Below the pieces are notes generated by a model that had not been told where the DNA came from, did no database searches, and saw only the letters and a list, made by a program, of their open reading frames with translations. The position numbers and the translations under genes are program-made. DNA of 52,636 bases from CAZZNQ01 sp964655775 (lineage in GTDB: Bacteria > Planctomycetota > Brocadiia > SM23-32). This document shows, one piece after another, positions 38,280 through 46,411 of the stretch. Position 1 is the stretch's first letter, and each line of letters begins with the position of its first letter. The stretch lies in the NCBI GenBank assembly GCA_964655775.1, contig CAZZNQ010000016.1, positions 1 to 52,636 of the forward strand, in the 5' to 3' direction.

Positions 38280-40223
38280 TCACTCGCCTGCGGGCAGTGT
38301 GAAGATGAAGCTCATCCACTTGCCCTCCTCGGCGTCAGCGTGGATCTCCCCGCCGTGTTTGTTGATGATGTTCTTTGTGATGAACAGTCCCAAACCGGTT
38401 CCCTTCCGCCTGGCTTCGCTGTCTCTGCCGGGACGGGCGAACTTCTGGAACAGGCGTTCGATCTGGTCCGCGGCCAACGCCTCGCCCTCGTTGCGCACCT
38501 CGAACCAGTACTCGCCGTCCGTGCGCTCGAAACCGATCAGGATTTCGCCGCCCTCCCGTCCATACTTCAGGGCGTTGTCCAGCAGGTTCCGGAACACCAC
38601 CTGCAGCAGATCCCGATCGCCCTTCATGGGAATGCTCTCGGGCAGTCTGTTCACGATGGTGACGCCTTTGTCCTCAATGGCGTCCTTGAAATCGCCGAGC
38701 AGCGGCCTTGCTACGTCCGCGGCGAAGTCCATCTCCTTGGGCTCCACCACAAGCTCGCCCTTCTCGATGCGAGACAGGTCCAGGTAGTTGCGCGTCATGG
38801 TGACGGCACTGCGAATGCTGCGGGCGATGCTGCCGGCGAGGCGGCTCTGGGCCTCATTGAGGTCCCCCACCAAGCCCGCATCCAGTGTCTGCGCGGCGGT
38901 GTAGATCACGCCCAGTGTGTTCTTGAGCTCATGCGAGACGAATCCCAGCATGTCCAGGTAGTTCGCGTTGAGCTTCTGCAGCGAGGCGTTGGCCTCCTCC
39001 AGCTTGGCGTTGGCGGCCCGCAGGCGCGCGTCGCGGTCGCGCAGGCTGGCGGCCATGGCGTTGAAATCGTTGGTCAGGTCTCGCACCTCGTCGGCGGCGG
39101 AGGGCTCCGGCACCAGGTGTTCCAGGTCGCCCTCGGCGATGCGGTCTGCGGCGTGCGCCAGCCGGTTCAGGGCGCCCGTCATCCGCCTGGCGAACAGGTA
39201 TCCAACGCCGATGACGAGCAACGCCATCACCACGGACAGAGCGCCGTAGATGCCCCAGAGCCCGCGCTCGATGTCGTCGTAGCGCTCGGCCAGCACCCCC
39301 ACGTAGAGGATGCCGATCACGTCACCGCTATAGTTGTGAATGGGCTCGTAGGCGGATATATACCAATCGCTGACGACGAAGGCGCGGTCGTTCCAGCTCC
39401 GGTTGTTCTCCAGCACCTTGTCGTACACCTCTGCGCTGACGCGCGTGCCGATGGCGCGGTTTCCGTTCGGTTGCATCACGTTGGTGGCGACGCGCACGTC
39501 CCACTGGAATATGGTGACCGTGCCGAGTGGCTGGCCCCCGTAAGTTCGATCTTCGAACACGATGGACCGGACCCGGTCCACAAGGTCGTGGTTGCGATTC
39601 AGCAGCACTCCGCCGTATATCACGCCTTTGACCACGCCGGCCGCGTCCACGACAGGGATGGCCGCCTGCAGTGCCATGCCGGCTGTCTCCATCTCCTTGG
39701 CGCGGGGCTTGGCCTTGGGGGTCGGCTCGAAGACCATGAATGCGCGTTCTTCGAGGCCGGCCGCCTTCAGGCGGTCCTGGTGGATGATGGAGTAGCCCCG
39801 GGCCGTCTCTCCCTGCAAAGCAGCGTAGATGACGGGATCGGAGGAGATGTTGTCGCCGGTGCCGCTGTTGGTCTCGCCACGCATGATGACGCTGCCCCGG
39901 GCGTCCACCACCCCGATGAAGTCGAGCTTGCCCAGTCTGCGGATCGATTCCAGTTCGCGTCGGAAATCCGGCGTCTGGTGCTCGATGCAGCTTCCCTGCG
40001 AGCATGAGAGCGACACCAAAGCCGAGAGCAACTGGTCAATCTCGTCCAGCTTGCCGTCTATCGCTGCCCAGGCCACGCGCAGATCGAGGTCGACGCGGCG
40101 CTGCTCTTCCGTGTATATGGTCTTGCTGATGATGACGGCGCCCAGAACCGAGCAGAGCACGGCAAAGAGGGCCACCATCAGCACGAAGTTGAGGAACACG
40201 TGTGTCTGGAGTTTCATCCGCAT
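38280..40223 (-). CDS. Membrane sensor histidine kinase (Cache - HAMP - HisKA - HATPase)
   Basis: A 647-residue kinase. One membrane segment (FLNFVLMVALFAVLCSVLGA), a periplasmic sensor of about 250 residues with Cache features (IGVVDARGSVIMRGETNSG, AIPVVDAAGVVKGVIYGGVL, SAYEPIHNYSGDVIGILYVG), a second segment (SVVMALLVIGVGYLFA), HAMP, a short coiled coil (LRAANAKLEEANASLQKLN), the His in GFVSHELKNTLGVIY and the ATP site NLLDNALKYG with GTGLGLFITKNI. The sensor has a Cys pair (LSCSQGSC) that could form a disulfide. ATG at 40223 is chosen; there are ATGs at 40217 and 40298. Confidence 0.94.
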   Translation of the reverse strand: MRMKLQTHVFLNFVLMVALFAVLCSVLGAVIISKTIYTEEQRRVDLDLRVAWAAIDGKLDEIDQLLSALVSLSCSQGSCIEHQTPDFRRELESIRRLGKLDFIGVVDARGSVIMRGETNSGTGDNISSDPVIYAALQGETARGYSIIHQDRLKAAGLEERAFMVFEPTPKAKPRAKEMETAGMALQAAIPVVDAAGVVKGVIYGGVLLNRNHDLVDRVRSIVFEDRTYGGQPLGTVTIFQWDVRVATNVMQPNGNRAIGTRVSAEVYDKVLENNRSWNDRAFVVSDWYISAYEPIHNYSGDVIGILYVGVLAERYDDIERGLWGIYGALSVVMALLVIGVGYLFARRMTGALNRLAHAADRIAEGDLEHLVPEPSAADEVRDLTNDFNAMAASLRDRDARLRAANAKLEEANASLQKLNANYLDMLGFVSHELKNTLGVIYTAAQTLDAGLVGDLNEAQSRLAGSIARSIRSAVTMTRNYLDLSRIEKGELVVEPKEMDFAADVARPLLGDFKDAIEDKGVTIVNRLPESIPMKGDRDLLQVVFRNLLDNALKYGREGGEILIGFERTDGEYWFEVRNEGEALAADQIERLFQKFARPGRDSEARRKGTGLGLFITKNIINKHGGEIHADAEEGKWMSFIFTLPAGE

Positions 40224-40329
40224 GGCGGGGACGGCCTCTTCCGGAACGGTGCAGAAGCGTTCCGGCATGGTACCAGAGAATGGAAGGCCGTTCAACACGC
40301 GCAGCGCAATCCCAAGAGGCCCCGCTCAC

Positions 40330-40358
40330 TTGACAGTACGCGACGCTGCGGGCACAAT
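40330..40358 (+). promoter_or_regulatory. Promoter of the pyruvate:ferredoxin oxidoreductase operon
   Basis: TTGACA, 17-base spacer, CACAAT; the first coding start is 75 bases downstream. It overlaps the 5' flank of the divergent kinase gene. Confidence 0.6.
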
Positions 40359-40433
40359 GGAGAATCCCGGGTAATCGCCCATCCCGACCGTAAGGTGAGT
40401 CCGCTTTTCCCATAACTATGCGGGGAACCGCTT

Positions 40434-41015
40434 ATGAGCAGCGAACAGATGGAAATCCGCTGGCACGGCCGCGGAGGCCAGGGCGCCAAGACGGCGGCCG
40501 CCATGGTGGCGGAAGTCGCCGTGGGGGCCGGCAAGCACGGCCAGGCCGCTCCGGAGTACGGCGCCGAACGCGAAGGTGCTCCCATCAGGGCCTACACGCG
40601 CATCAGCGACGAAGGTATTCTCGTCCACGACGCCATCTACTACCCCGACGTGGTGGTGGTGCTGGACGACACCCTGGTGGAAACGCAGGGAGTGGCGGAC
40701 GGTCTGAGCGAGGACGGCGTGCTGGTGGTGAACACCAAGAAGACGCCCGCCCAGGTGCGCGAGATGCTGGGAATCGAGGGGCGCAAGATCTACACCATCG
40801 ACGCCACGGCCATAGCCCTGGAGGAGTTCAAGCGCCCCATCCCCAACACCGTGATGATCGGCGCCCTCTGCGCCGTCACCGGCGTGGTTGACGTGCCGCA
40901 CATAGAGAAGCTCATCGACAAGAAACTCGGCGGCAAGCTGAGCGAAGACGTGCTGGCCGGTAACAAGAGAGCGGTCGAGCGGGCCTTCGGGGAGGTACAG
41001 AGCGAGAATGGCTGA
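40434..41015 (+). CDS. porG: Pyruvate:ferredoxin oxidoreductase gamma subunit
   Basis: A 193-residue subunit of the four-part 2-oxoacid:ferredoxin oxidoreductase. The family opening is MEIRWHGRGGQGAKTAAAMV, with the CoA-related GRGGQG motif, then YGAEREGAPIRAYTRISD, NTKKTP and PIPNTVMIGAL. Together with the following genes it oxidises pyruvate to acetyl-CoA and reduces ferredoxin, or runs in reverse for CO2 fixation. Its last codons overlap the delta gene by eight bases. Confidence 0.95.
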   Translation: MSSEQMEIRWHGRGGQGAKTAAAMVAEVAVGAGKHGQAAPEYGAEREGAPIRAYTRISDEGILVHDAIYYPDVVVVLDDTLVETQGVADGLSEDGVLVVNTKKTPAQVREMLGIEGRKIYTIDATAIALEEFKRPIPNTVMIGALCAVTGVVDVPHIEKLIDKKLGGKLSEDVLAGNKRAVERAFGEVQSENG

Positions 41016-41313
41016 TCTGATGAAGAAAGACGAGATGACGCCCGGCGGGATCGCCGACGGCGGAACCATGGGCAAACTGAACACCGGCTCATGGCGCACC
41101 TATGTTCCCATCACGGACTTCGACAAGTGCATCCACTGCATGGTCTGCTGGTCCGTTTGCCCGGACGCCGCCATCCTGGTGGAAGACGGCAAGAAGGTGG
41201 GCACCGACATGCAATACTGCAAGGGCTGCGGCGTCTGCGCCGTCGAGTGTCCCGTTGACGCCATCGAGATCGTGCTGGAAAGCGATCTGCCCGAAGGCGC
41301 GAGGAAAGGATGA
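41008..41313 (+). CDS. porD: Pyruvate:ferredoxin oxidoreductase delta subunit (2x[4Fe-4S] ferredoxin)
   Basis: A 101-residue iron-sulfur subunit. Two cluster motifs are complete: CIHCMVCWSVCP and CKGCGVCAVECP. The start (NTGSWRTYVPITDFDKC) is typical for PorD. It passes electrons from the thiamine-diphosphate site to ferredoxin. Confidence 0.95.
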   Translation: MADLMKKDEMTPGGIADGGTMGKLNTGSWRTYVPITDFDKCIHCMVCWSVCPDAAILVEDGKKVGTDMQYCKGCGVCAVECPVDAIEIVLESDLPEGARKG

Positions 41314-41319
41314 CGAGTC

Positions 41320-42138
41320 ATGGCTGAGAGAATGGCACTAACGGGGAACGATTCGGCGGCATACGCCCTGAAGCAGATCAATCCGGACGTTGTCGCCGCC
41401 TACCCCATCACCCCCCAGACGGAAATGATGCACAAGTTCGCCGAGTACGTGGCGAACGGAGAAGTGGTCACCGAGTTCGTGCCGGTCGAGAGCGAGCACA
41501 GCGCCATGAGCGCCGTGGTAGGGGCCTCCCTCTCGGGTGCGAGGTCCTGCACCGCCACCAGCGCGAACGGCCTGGCCCTGATGTGGGAGGTCCTCTACAT
41601 CGCCGCCAGCTCACGGTGCCCCATCGTGATGCCGGTGTGCAACCGCGCACTCAGCGCACCCATCAACATCCACTGCGACCACAGCGACGCGATGGGAGCG
41701 CGGGACACCGGTTGGATACAGCTCTTTGCTGAGAACTGCCAGGAAGCCTACGACAACGCCATCCAGGCCGTCCGCATCGCCGAGCATCCGGACGTGCGGC
41801 TGCCCGTTATGGTCTGCCTTGACGGCTTCATCCTCAGCCACACATTGGAGGGCCTGGAGACGAACTCGGACGAGGCCGTCCAGGAGTTCATCGGCGAGTT
41901 CAGCCGTCCCGACAACCTGCTCAACGTCGACGATCCGAAGACCTTCGGCGCCTTCGCGCTGCAGAACTACTACTTCGAGTTCAAGAAGCAGCAGGTCGAC
42001 GCGATGGAGAACGCGCCGGCCGTGATCGAGGCCATCGGCAAGGAATACGGTGAGTTGAGCGGCCGTTCCTACGGCCTGATCGAGCCCTACAACTGCGAGG
42101 ACGCCGACGTCGTCGTCGATCGACCATGGGCACCATGA
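41320..42138 (+). CDS. porA: Pyruvate:ferredoxin oxidoreductase alpha subunit, N-terminal part (frameshifted)
   Basis: Covers about the first 265 residues of a normal PorA of roughly 390: LTGNDSAAYAL, VVAAYPITPQTEMMHKFAEY, VPVESEHSAMSAVVGASLSG, CDHSDAMGARDTGWIQLFAE, VCLDGFILSHTLEG and the domain end YGLIEPYNCEDADVVV. Then the frame runs into DRPWAP and a stop. The missing third continues in another frame from 42126. A single lost base near 42111-42125 explains this. The break may be a true mutation or a sequence error; all other subunits are intact, which favours error or a very recent mutation. Confidence 0.85.
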   Translation: MAERMALTGNDSAAYALKQINPDVVAAYPITPQTEMMHKFAEYVANGEVVTEFVPVESEHSAMSAVVGASLSGARSCTATSANGLALMWEVLYIAASSRCPIVMPVCNRALSAPINIHCDHSDAMGARDTGWIQLFAENCQEAYDNAIQAVRIAEHPDVRLPVMVCLDGFILSHTLEGLETNSDEAVQEFIGEFSRPDNLLNVDDPKTFGAFALQNYYFEFKKQQVDAMENAPAVIEAIGKEYGELSGRSYGLIEPYNCEDADVVVDRPWAP

Positions 42139-42482
42139 AGCAGGCGGCCAACGACCTGCGCGCGCAGGAAGGGCTGAAATGCGGCGTGCTGAAGGTGCGC
42201 GCGTTCCGTCCGTTCCCGGCCGAAGCCATCGCTTCCGCCCTGGAGGGCAAGGCGATAGTGGGCGTTATGGACAGGGCGATCAGCTTCGGGCTGGGCGGAC
42301 CCCTGTATCACGAGATCCGCTCCGCCAGGTACGGCACCTCCGACCCGATGATCAACTTCATCTACGGACTCGGTGGCCGCGACCTGAGCCTGGACATGGC
42401 CAAGGACGTCTTCCGTGACCTGGACGCCGCCGGCAAGGGCGAGGGGGCTCCGATGGTTCGCTATATCGGAGTGCGCGAATAG
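42126..42482 (+). CDS. porA: Pyruvate:ferredoxin oxidoreductase alpha subunit, C-terminal part (frameshifted)
   Basis: 118 residues starting MGTMKQAANDLRAQ, which is the expected continuation of PorA after the DADVVV segment; then VLKVRAFRPFPAEAIASALE, MDRAISFGLGGPLYHEIRS, INFIYGLGGRDL and a normal PorA end. There is no ribosome-binding site before the ATG at 42126, so it is unlikely to be an independent gene. It overlaps the N-terminal part by 13 bases in a different frame. Confidence 0.8.
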   Translation: MGTMKQAANDLRAQEGLKCGVLKVRAFRPFPAEAIASALEGKAIVGVMDRAISFGLGGPLYHEIRSARYGTSDPMINFIYGLGGRDLSLDMAKDVFRDLDAAGKGEGAPMVRYIGVRE

Positions 42483-42519
42483 CGCCGGGACCACGATCCA
42501 CAGAAGAACGAGGTGACAG

Positions 42520-43467
42520 ATGGCTACGACGAATCTTAAAGAAATGGCGGCCATGCCCGATCTGCTCAGCGGCGGACACGCTGCGTGCCCCGGCTGCGGC
42601 GGCCCCATCATCATACGCCAGGTGCTGCTTGCCGCGCAGCAGGACGGCGTTCACGTTGTCTCCGGCATAGCCACCGGCTGCATGGAAGTCAGCACCACGG
42701 TCTACCCCAACTCCGCATGGCGCGTGCCGCTGGTGCACAACGCGTTCGAGAACAGCGCGGCCACCGTCAGCGGCGCCGAGGCCGCATATCGCTCCCTGAA
42801 GAAGCAGGGCAAGATCGATAAGGACATCGCCTTCATCGCCTGGGGCGGGGACGGCGGAACGTACGACATCGGCCTGCAGTCGCTTTCGGGCGCAATGGAA
42901 CGCGGCCACAACATGACGTACATCTGCTACGACAACGAAGCCTACATGAACACCGGCATCCAGCGCTCCGGCGCCACGCCCAAGGGCGCCTTCACCACCA
43001 CGCAGCCGGCGGGAACCGTGGCGGCCGGAAAGCCCCAGACCAAGAAGGACCTGACGGCTATCATGGCGGCCCACAACATCCCCTACATCGCGCAGGCGTC
43101 ACCGCACCGCATGCGCGACCTGTTGCGGAAGGTGCAGAAGGCCGTGGGCACCGAGGGACCGGCGTTCCTGAACATTCTCAGCCCCTGCCCACGCGGCTGG
43201 CGCTACCAGCCGGACCAGACAGTGCAGCTCTGCAAGCTGGCTGCCGATACCTGCGTCTGGCCGCTGTTCGAGATCGAAAACGGCAACCTGAGCATCAACT
43301 ACAAACCCAAGAACAAGCAGCCCGTGCGCGACTGGCTCAAGTCGCAGGGCCGCTTCCGTCACCTGTTCGCTCCGAAGAACGAGCACCTTGTCGAGGAGAT
43401 TCAGCAGGACATCGACGTGAAGTGGGAGCGGCTGCTTGCGCAGGAAGCCGTCGCCAAAAACGAATAG
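42520..43467 (+). CDS. porB: Pyruvate:ferredoxin oxidoreductase beta subunit
   Basis: A 315-residue thiamine-diphosphate-binding subunit. GHAACPGCGGPIIIRQVL holds two of the Cys ligands for a [4Fe-4S] cluster, GIATGCMEVSTTVYP a third. AWGGDGGTYDIGLQSLSGAM and CYDNEAYMNTGIQRSGATP are the metal and thiamine-diphosphate sites, and SPCPRGWRYQPDQT the last Cys region. ATG at 42520 follows GAGGTGACAG. Complete and standard. Confidence 0.95.
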   Translation: MATTNLKEMAAMPDLLSGGHAACPGCGGPIIIRQVLLAAQQDGVHVVSGIATGCMEVSTTVYPNSAWRVPLVHNAFENSAATVSGAEAAYRSLKKQGKIDKDIAFIAWGGDGGTYDIGLQSLSGAMERGHNMTYICYDNEAYMNTGIQRSGATPKGAFTTTQPAGTVAAGKPQTKKDLTAIMAAHNIPYIAQASPHRMRDLLRKVQKAVGTEGPAFLNILSPCPRGWRYQPDQTVQLCKLAADTCVWPLFEIENGNLSINYKPKNKQPVRDWLKSQGRFRHLFAPKNEHLVEEIQQDIDVKWERLLAQEAVAKNE

Positions 43468-43494
43468 GCATACGGCCGAACTGGCATACCCATA

Positions 43495-43535
43495 CGGCCC
43501 CGTCCGGCACCCGCCGGGCGGGGCCGCTCTGTTTC
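43495..43535 (+). terminator. Terminator of the pyruvate:ferredoxin oxidoreductase operon
   Basis: CGGCCCCGTCCGGC, loop ACCC and GCCGGGCGGGGCCG give a 14-base-pair stem with one G-U pair, then CTCTGTTT. Strong stem, short T-tract. Confidence 0.75.
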
Positions 43536-43670
43536 GGCGAACGGGTGCCGGACGGCGGACCTAAAGGTGTAACCCATCGGGCGGTTGCCTGCCTGCTCAT
43601 TTTCCGGTAACATTGCGCGCGTCCTGAACCGATCACGTCGCGCTCGCAGCGCCTTAGTTTAGGGGAGACC

Positions 43671-44957
43671 TTGTCCGGGATGGACGCAAGCCAAGAGACC
43701 ACCGTCGCCCAGCCCCTCCGCGCCGGTCTGCCGCTTCAGGTGGTGGACCCCGACCTGGCTCGGTTGATCCGCGCCGAGCAAAGTCGCCAGGAAGAGCATC
43801 TGGAACTGATCGCCTCGGAGAACCACGGCACCTCCGCCGTGATGGAGGCAACGGGTTCGGTCCTGACGGACAAATACGCGGAAGGCTATCCCGGCAAGCG
43901 CTACTACGGTGGCTGCGAGTGCGTCGACATGGTGGAGACGCTGGCCATCGAGCGTGCCAAGACCCTTTTCGGTTCCGAATACGCCAATGTGCAACCGCAC
44001 TCCGGCTCGCAGGCCAACATGGCCGTCTACAAGGCCATGCTCAGCCCCGGTACCAAGATACTGGGCCTTTCGCTGAGCCACGGCGGCCACCTGACCCACG
44101 GCCACCACCGCAGCTTCAGCGGCCAGATCTACACCGTCGTCAACTACGGCGTGGATGAGGACGGCATAATCGACTACGAACAGGTCGAACACCTCGCGCA
44201 GGAGCACAATCCCGCCCTGATCATCACCGGCGCCAGCGCCTACAGCCGCATCATCGACTTCAAACGCTTCCGCGAGATTGCGGACACCATCGGCGCGCAC
44301 CTGATGGTGGACATGGCCCACATAGCCGGTCTGGTGGCCGGCGGCGCCCATCCCAGCCCTCTGCCGCACGCGGACGTGGTGACCAGCACCACGCACAAGA
44401 CCATGCGCGGGCCGCGGGGTGGTTTCATCCTCTGTCGCGAGAAATACGGCGATCCGATAGACAGCGCCGTGATGCCCGGCATCCAGGGCGGGCCCATGAT
44501 GCACGTGATAGCCGCGAAGGCCCTCGCCTTCAAGCTGGCGATGAAGGACGAGTTCCGCGATTACGCCAGCCGAGTGGTGGCCAACGCCAAGGCTATGTGC
44601 GATCGGTGTATCGAGCGCGGCTTCAAGATCGTCAGCGGCGGCACGGACACGCATCTGTTCCTGATTGACCTGACCGAGACCGGCCTGACCGGACGGTTCG
44701 CCTGCGACGTGCTGGCCCACGCCAACATCACCGTCAACAAGAACTCCATCCCCAACGACCCCCGAAGCCCGGTGGAAGCCGGCGGCATAAGGCTCGGCAC
44801 GCCGGCCATTACCACGCGCGGAATGGACGAGCACCACGCCCGGATAATAGCCGACTGGGTGGCCGACATCTTGGGCGCGGAAGACCCGGTCGCGCATGCC
44901 AGATCCGTGAAGGACCAGGTGCTGGAGCTCTGCAGCGACCATCCGATACCTCGGTGA
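43671..44957 (+). CDS. glyA: Serine hydroxymethyltransferase
   Basis: Converts serine and tetrahydrofolate to glycine and methylene-tetrahydrofolate with pyridoxal phosphate. The 428-residue protein has LELIASENHGTSAVMEATGS, YAEGYPGKRYYGGCECVD, ANVQPHSGSQANMAVY, MVDMAHIAGLVAGGAHPSP and STTHKTMRGPRGGFIL with the Lys for the cofactor. The C-terminal PNDPRSPVEAGGIRLGTPA is also complete. The start is either TTG at 43671 (AGGGGAG three bases upstream, rather close) or ATG at 43680 (rather far). Confidence 0.97.
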   Translation: MSGMDASQETTVAQPLRAGLPLQVVDPDLARLIRAEQSRQEEHLELIASENHGTSAVMEATGSVLTDKYAEGYPGKRYYGGCECVDMVETLAIERAKTLFGSEYANVQPHSGSQANMAVYKAMLSPGTKILGLSLSHGGHLTHGHHRSFSGQIYTVVNYGVDEDGIIDYEQVEHLAQEHNPALIITGASAYSRIIDFKRFREIADTIGAHLMVDMAHIAGLVAGGAHPSPLPHADVVTSTTHKTMRGPRGGFILCREKYGDPIDSAVMPGIQGGPMMHVIAAKALAFKLAMKDEFRDYASRVVANAKAMCDRCIERGFKIVSGGTDTHLFLIDLTETGLTGRFACDVLAHANITVNKNSIPNDPRSPVEAGGIRLGTPAITTRGMDEHHARIIADWVADILGAEDPVAHARSVKDQVLELCSDHPIPR

Positions 44958-44980
44958 TCCCACCCCGCGCCTTTCGGGCC

Positions 44981-45010
44981 TTGCATCCGGCCTGGCGTAG
45001 TCGCTATGCT
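44981..45010 (+). promoter_or_regulatory. Possible promoter of the GGDEF-phosphoribosyltransferase gene
   Basis: TTGCAT, 18-base spacer, TATGCT, ending 83 bases before the ATG. Confidence 0.38.
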
Positions 45011-45093
45011 CATGGGCAGCCGTGCGGGGACGCTGTACGTAGCCGCATCGTCCTCCACGTCTGCGACATGTCACTTGCTCGGAGAAACACCTG

Positions 45094-46323
45094 ATGGGCG
45101 TCCTCTGGCAAAAGGCCGAGACGGAGGAGGAACTGGCCACAAAGCGTGTCCACGCCTCTGCCAAGCGCACGATCCTGTGCGTGCTGGTTCTCTGCGCGGT
45201 GCTGCTTTTTTCCGTGTTCCAGTTCTCCGGCAAGGCGAAATGGGGCGCCTTCGGTATGTTCGCGTGGTCCATGGTCGCGGCGACGTACGCCGCCATCACG
45301 TATTGGCGCGCCCGGAACTACATGACCAAAAAGACCAGGGAACTGGGTTTCGTCGATACTCTGACGGGCCTGCCCAACCGCAAGGGATTGATGGCCGACC
45401 TGGAACGCCTGGACACGGGTCGCCAGGAGATGGGCAGGCGCGTGCGCCTGATCGATGTCGATTTCATCAACCTGAACAAGGTGAACTACGAGTTCGGCGA
45501 GATGGTGGGCGATGCCGTGCTTCAGGACGTGGGCGCCGCGCTGCGTGCAGCAGTTCCCGACGGGAACTCCGTCGGGCGGCTCGGCGGCGACGAGTTCCTG
45601 ATCATCATGCCGCATGCGAGTCCGGAGGAAGCCGAATCTCTGGCCAAGACCGTCCGACAGGAGATCGCCAACTACCGCCTGAGCCTCGGCGAGCGCGGCG
45701 AGGTGCACTCGCTCAAGGCCAACGTCAGCATCGCCGACTACTTGCCCGAACGGGCGTCGCTCCACGAGACGGTTGTGAGCGCCAAGGAGGCCACGGCGCA
45801 CGGGTCGCTGCCCGAGACGGCGGGCGATTCCGGCGGCGCCTTCTATCACGTGCCTCGCGTCACGCTCGGAGCCTTCGCCGTATACCGCTGGCAGTCCCTC
45901 CCCAAAGAGGAGCAGGAGGACTTCAAGGTCTGGAAGCGCGAGATGACTGCCCCGCTTACCGAGCGGATGGCGACGCAGATCGTGGCCATGCTGGACGAGA
46001 AGGCTGAGACCAACTGGGGGGACTTCGTGACCGCTGTGCCCACGCCCGGAGGCGCGGGTGGAGGGAGAACGTACGCAACCCGTGAACTGGCCCAGGCCGT
46101 CGCAAACCAGCTCGGGATTCCCTATCGCGACGTGATGCGTGCCGACTCCAGCGGGCCGGAAACGCGCAGCATCGAGCCGGCCGTCGATGCCGTCATCGAT
46201 AAGGGCGACGGCGCCCTGCTGGTCTCGGACGTAATCAGCTCCGGCATTGTGGAACGCCGCTGCGCCAAGAGGCTCGCGGCCTCCGGTGCGCATGTCCAGG
46301 TGGTCGCCTGGGCCGCGTACTGA
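45094..46323 (+). CDS. Membrane GGDEF protein fused to a C-terminal phosphoribosyltransferase-like domain
   Basis: A 409-residue protein. Two membrane segments (about 26-41 and 51-70) lead to a GGDEF domain (about 80-240) with DTLTGLPNRKGLMADLE, VNYEFGEMVGDAVLQ and intact RLGGDEFL at 162-169; no RxxD inhibitory site stands before it. The linker leads to a phosphoribosyltransferase-like domain (about 300-409) with DFVTAVPTPGG, TRELAQAVANQLGIPYRDV and the diphosphate loop GALLVSDVISSGIVERR, comparable to the ComF/type I loop. So one chain may join cyclic-di-GMP synthesis to a nucleotide-salvage-like fold. Whether either domain is active is not known. Confidence 0.88.
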   Translation: MGVLWQKAETEEELATKRVHASAKRTILCVLVLCAVLLFSVFQFSGKAKWGAFGMFAWSMVAATYAAITYWRARNYMTKKTRELGFVDTLTGLPNRKGLMADLERLDTGRQEMGRRVRLIDVDFINLNKVNYEFGEMVGDAVLQDVGAALRAAVPDGNSVGRLGGDEFLIIMPHASPEEAESLAKTVRQEIANYRLSLGERGEVHSLKANVSIADYLPERASLHETVVSAKEATAHGSLPETAGDSGGAFYHVPRVTLGAFAVYRWQSLPKEEQEDFKVWKREMTAPLTERMATQIVAMLDEKAETNWGDFVTAVPTPGGAGGGRTYATRELAQAVANQLGIPYRDVMRADSSGPETRSIEPAVDAVIDKGDGALLVSDVISSGIVERRCAKRLAASGAHVQVVAWAAY

Positions 46324-46341
46324 ACCACCTGCCTGCGCTCG

Positions 46342-46370
46342 TTGTCGCGTTCCGTCCCGGCGTCTATAAT
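46342..46370 (+). promoter_or_regulatory. Sigma-70 promoter of the URO-D-like / oxidoreductase pair
   Basis: TTGTCG, 17-base spacer, perfect TATAAT; coding start 41 bases downstream. Confidence 0.7.
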
Positions 46371-46411
46371 GCCTCCCCTTCACAGCCTGCCATCATCAGC
46401 GGAGACCCACG

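Noticed and set aside
37719..40007. 762-codon plus-strand frame
   Set aside because: Antisense to the response regulator and histidine kinase, both with complete motifs.
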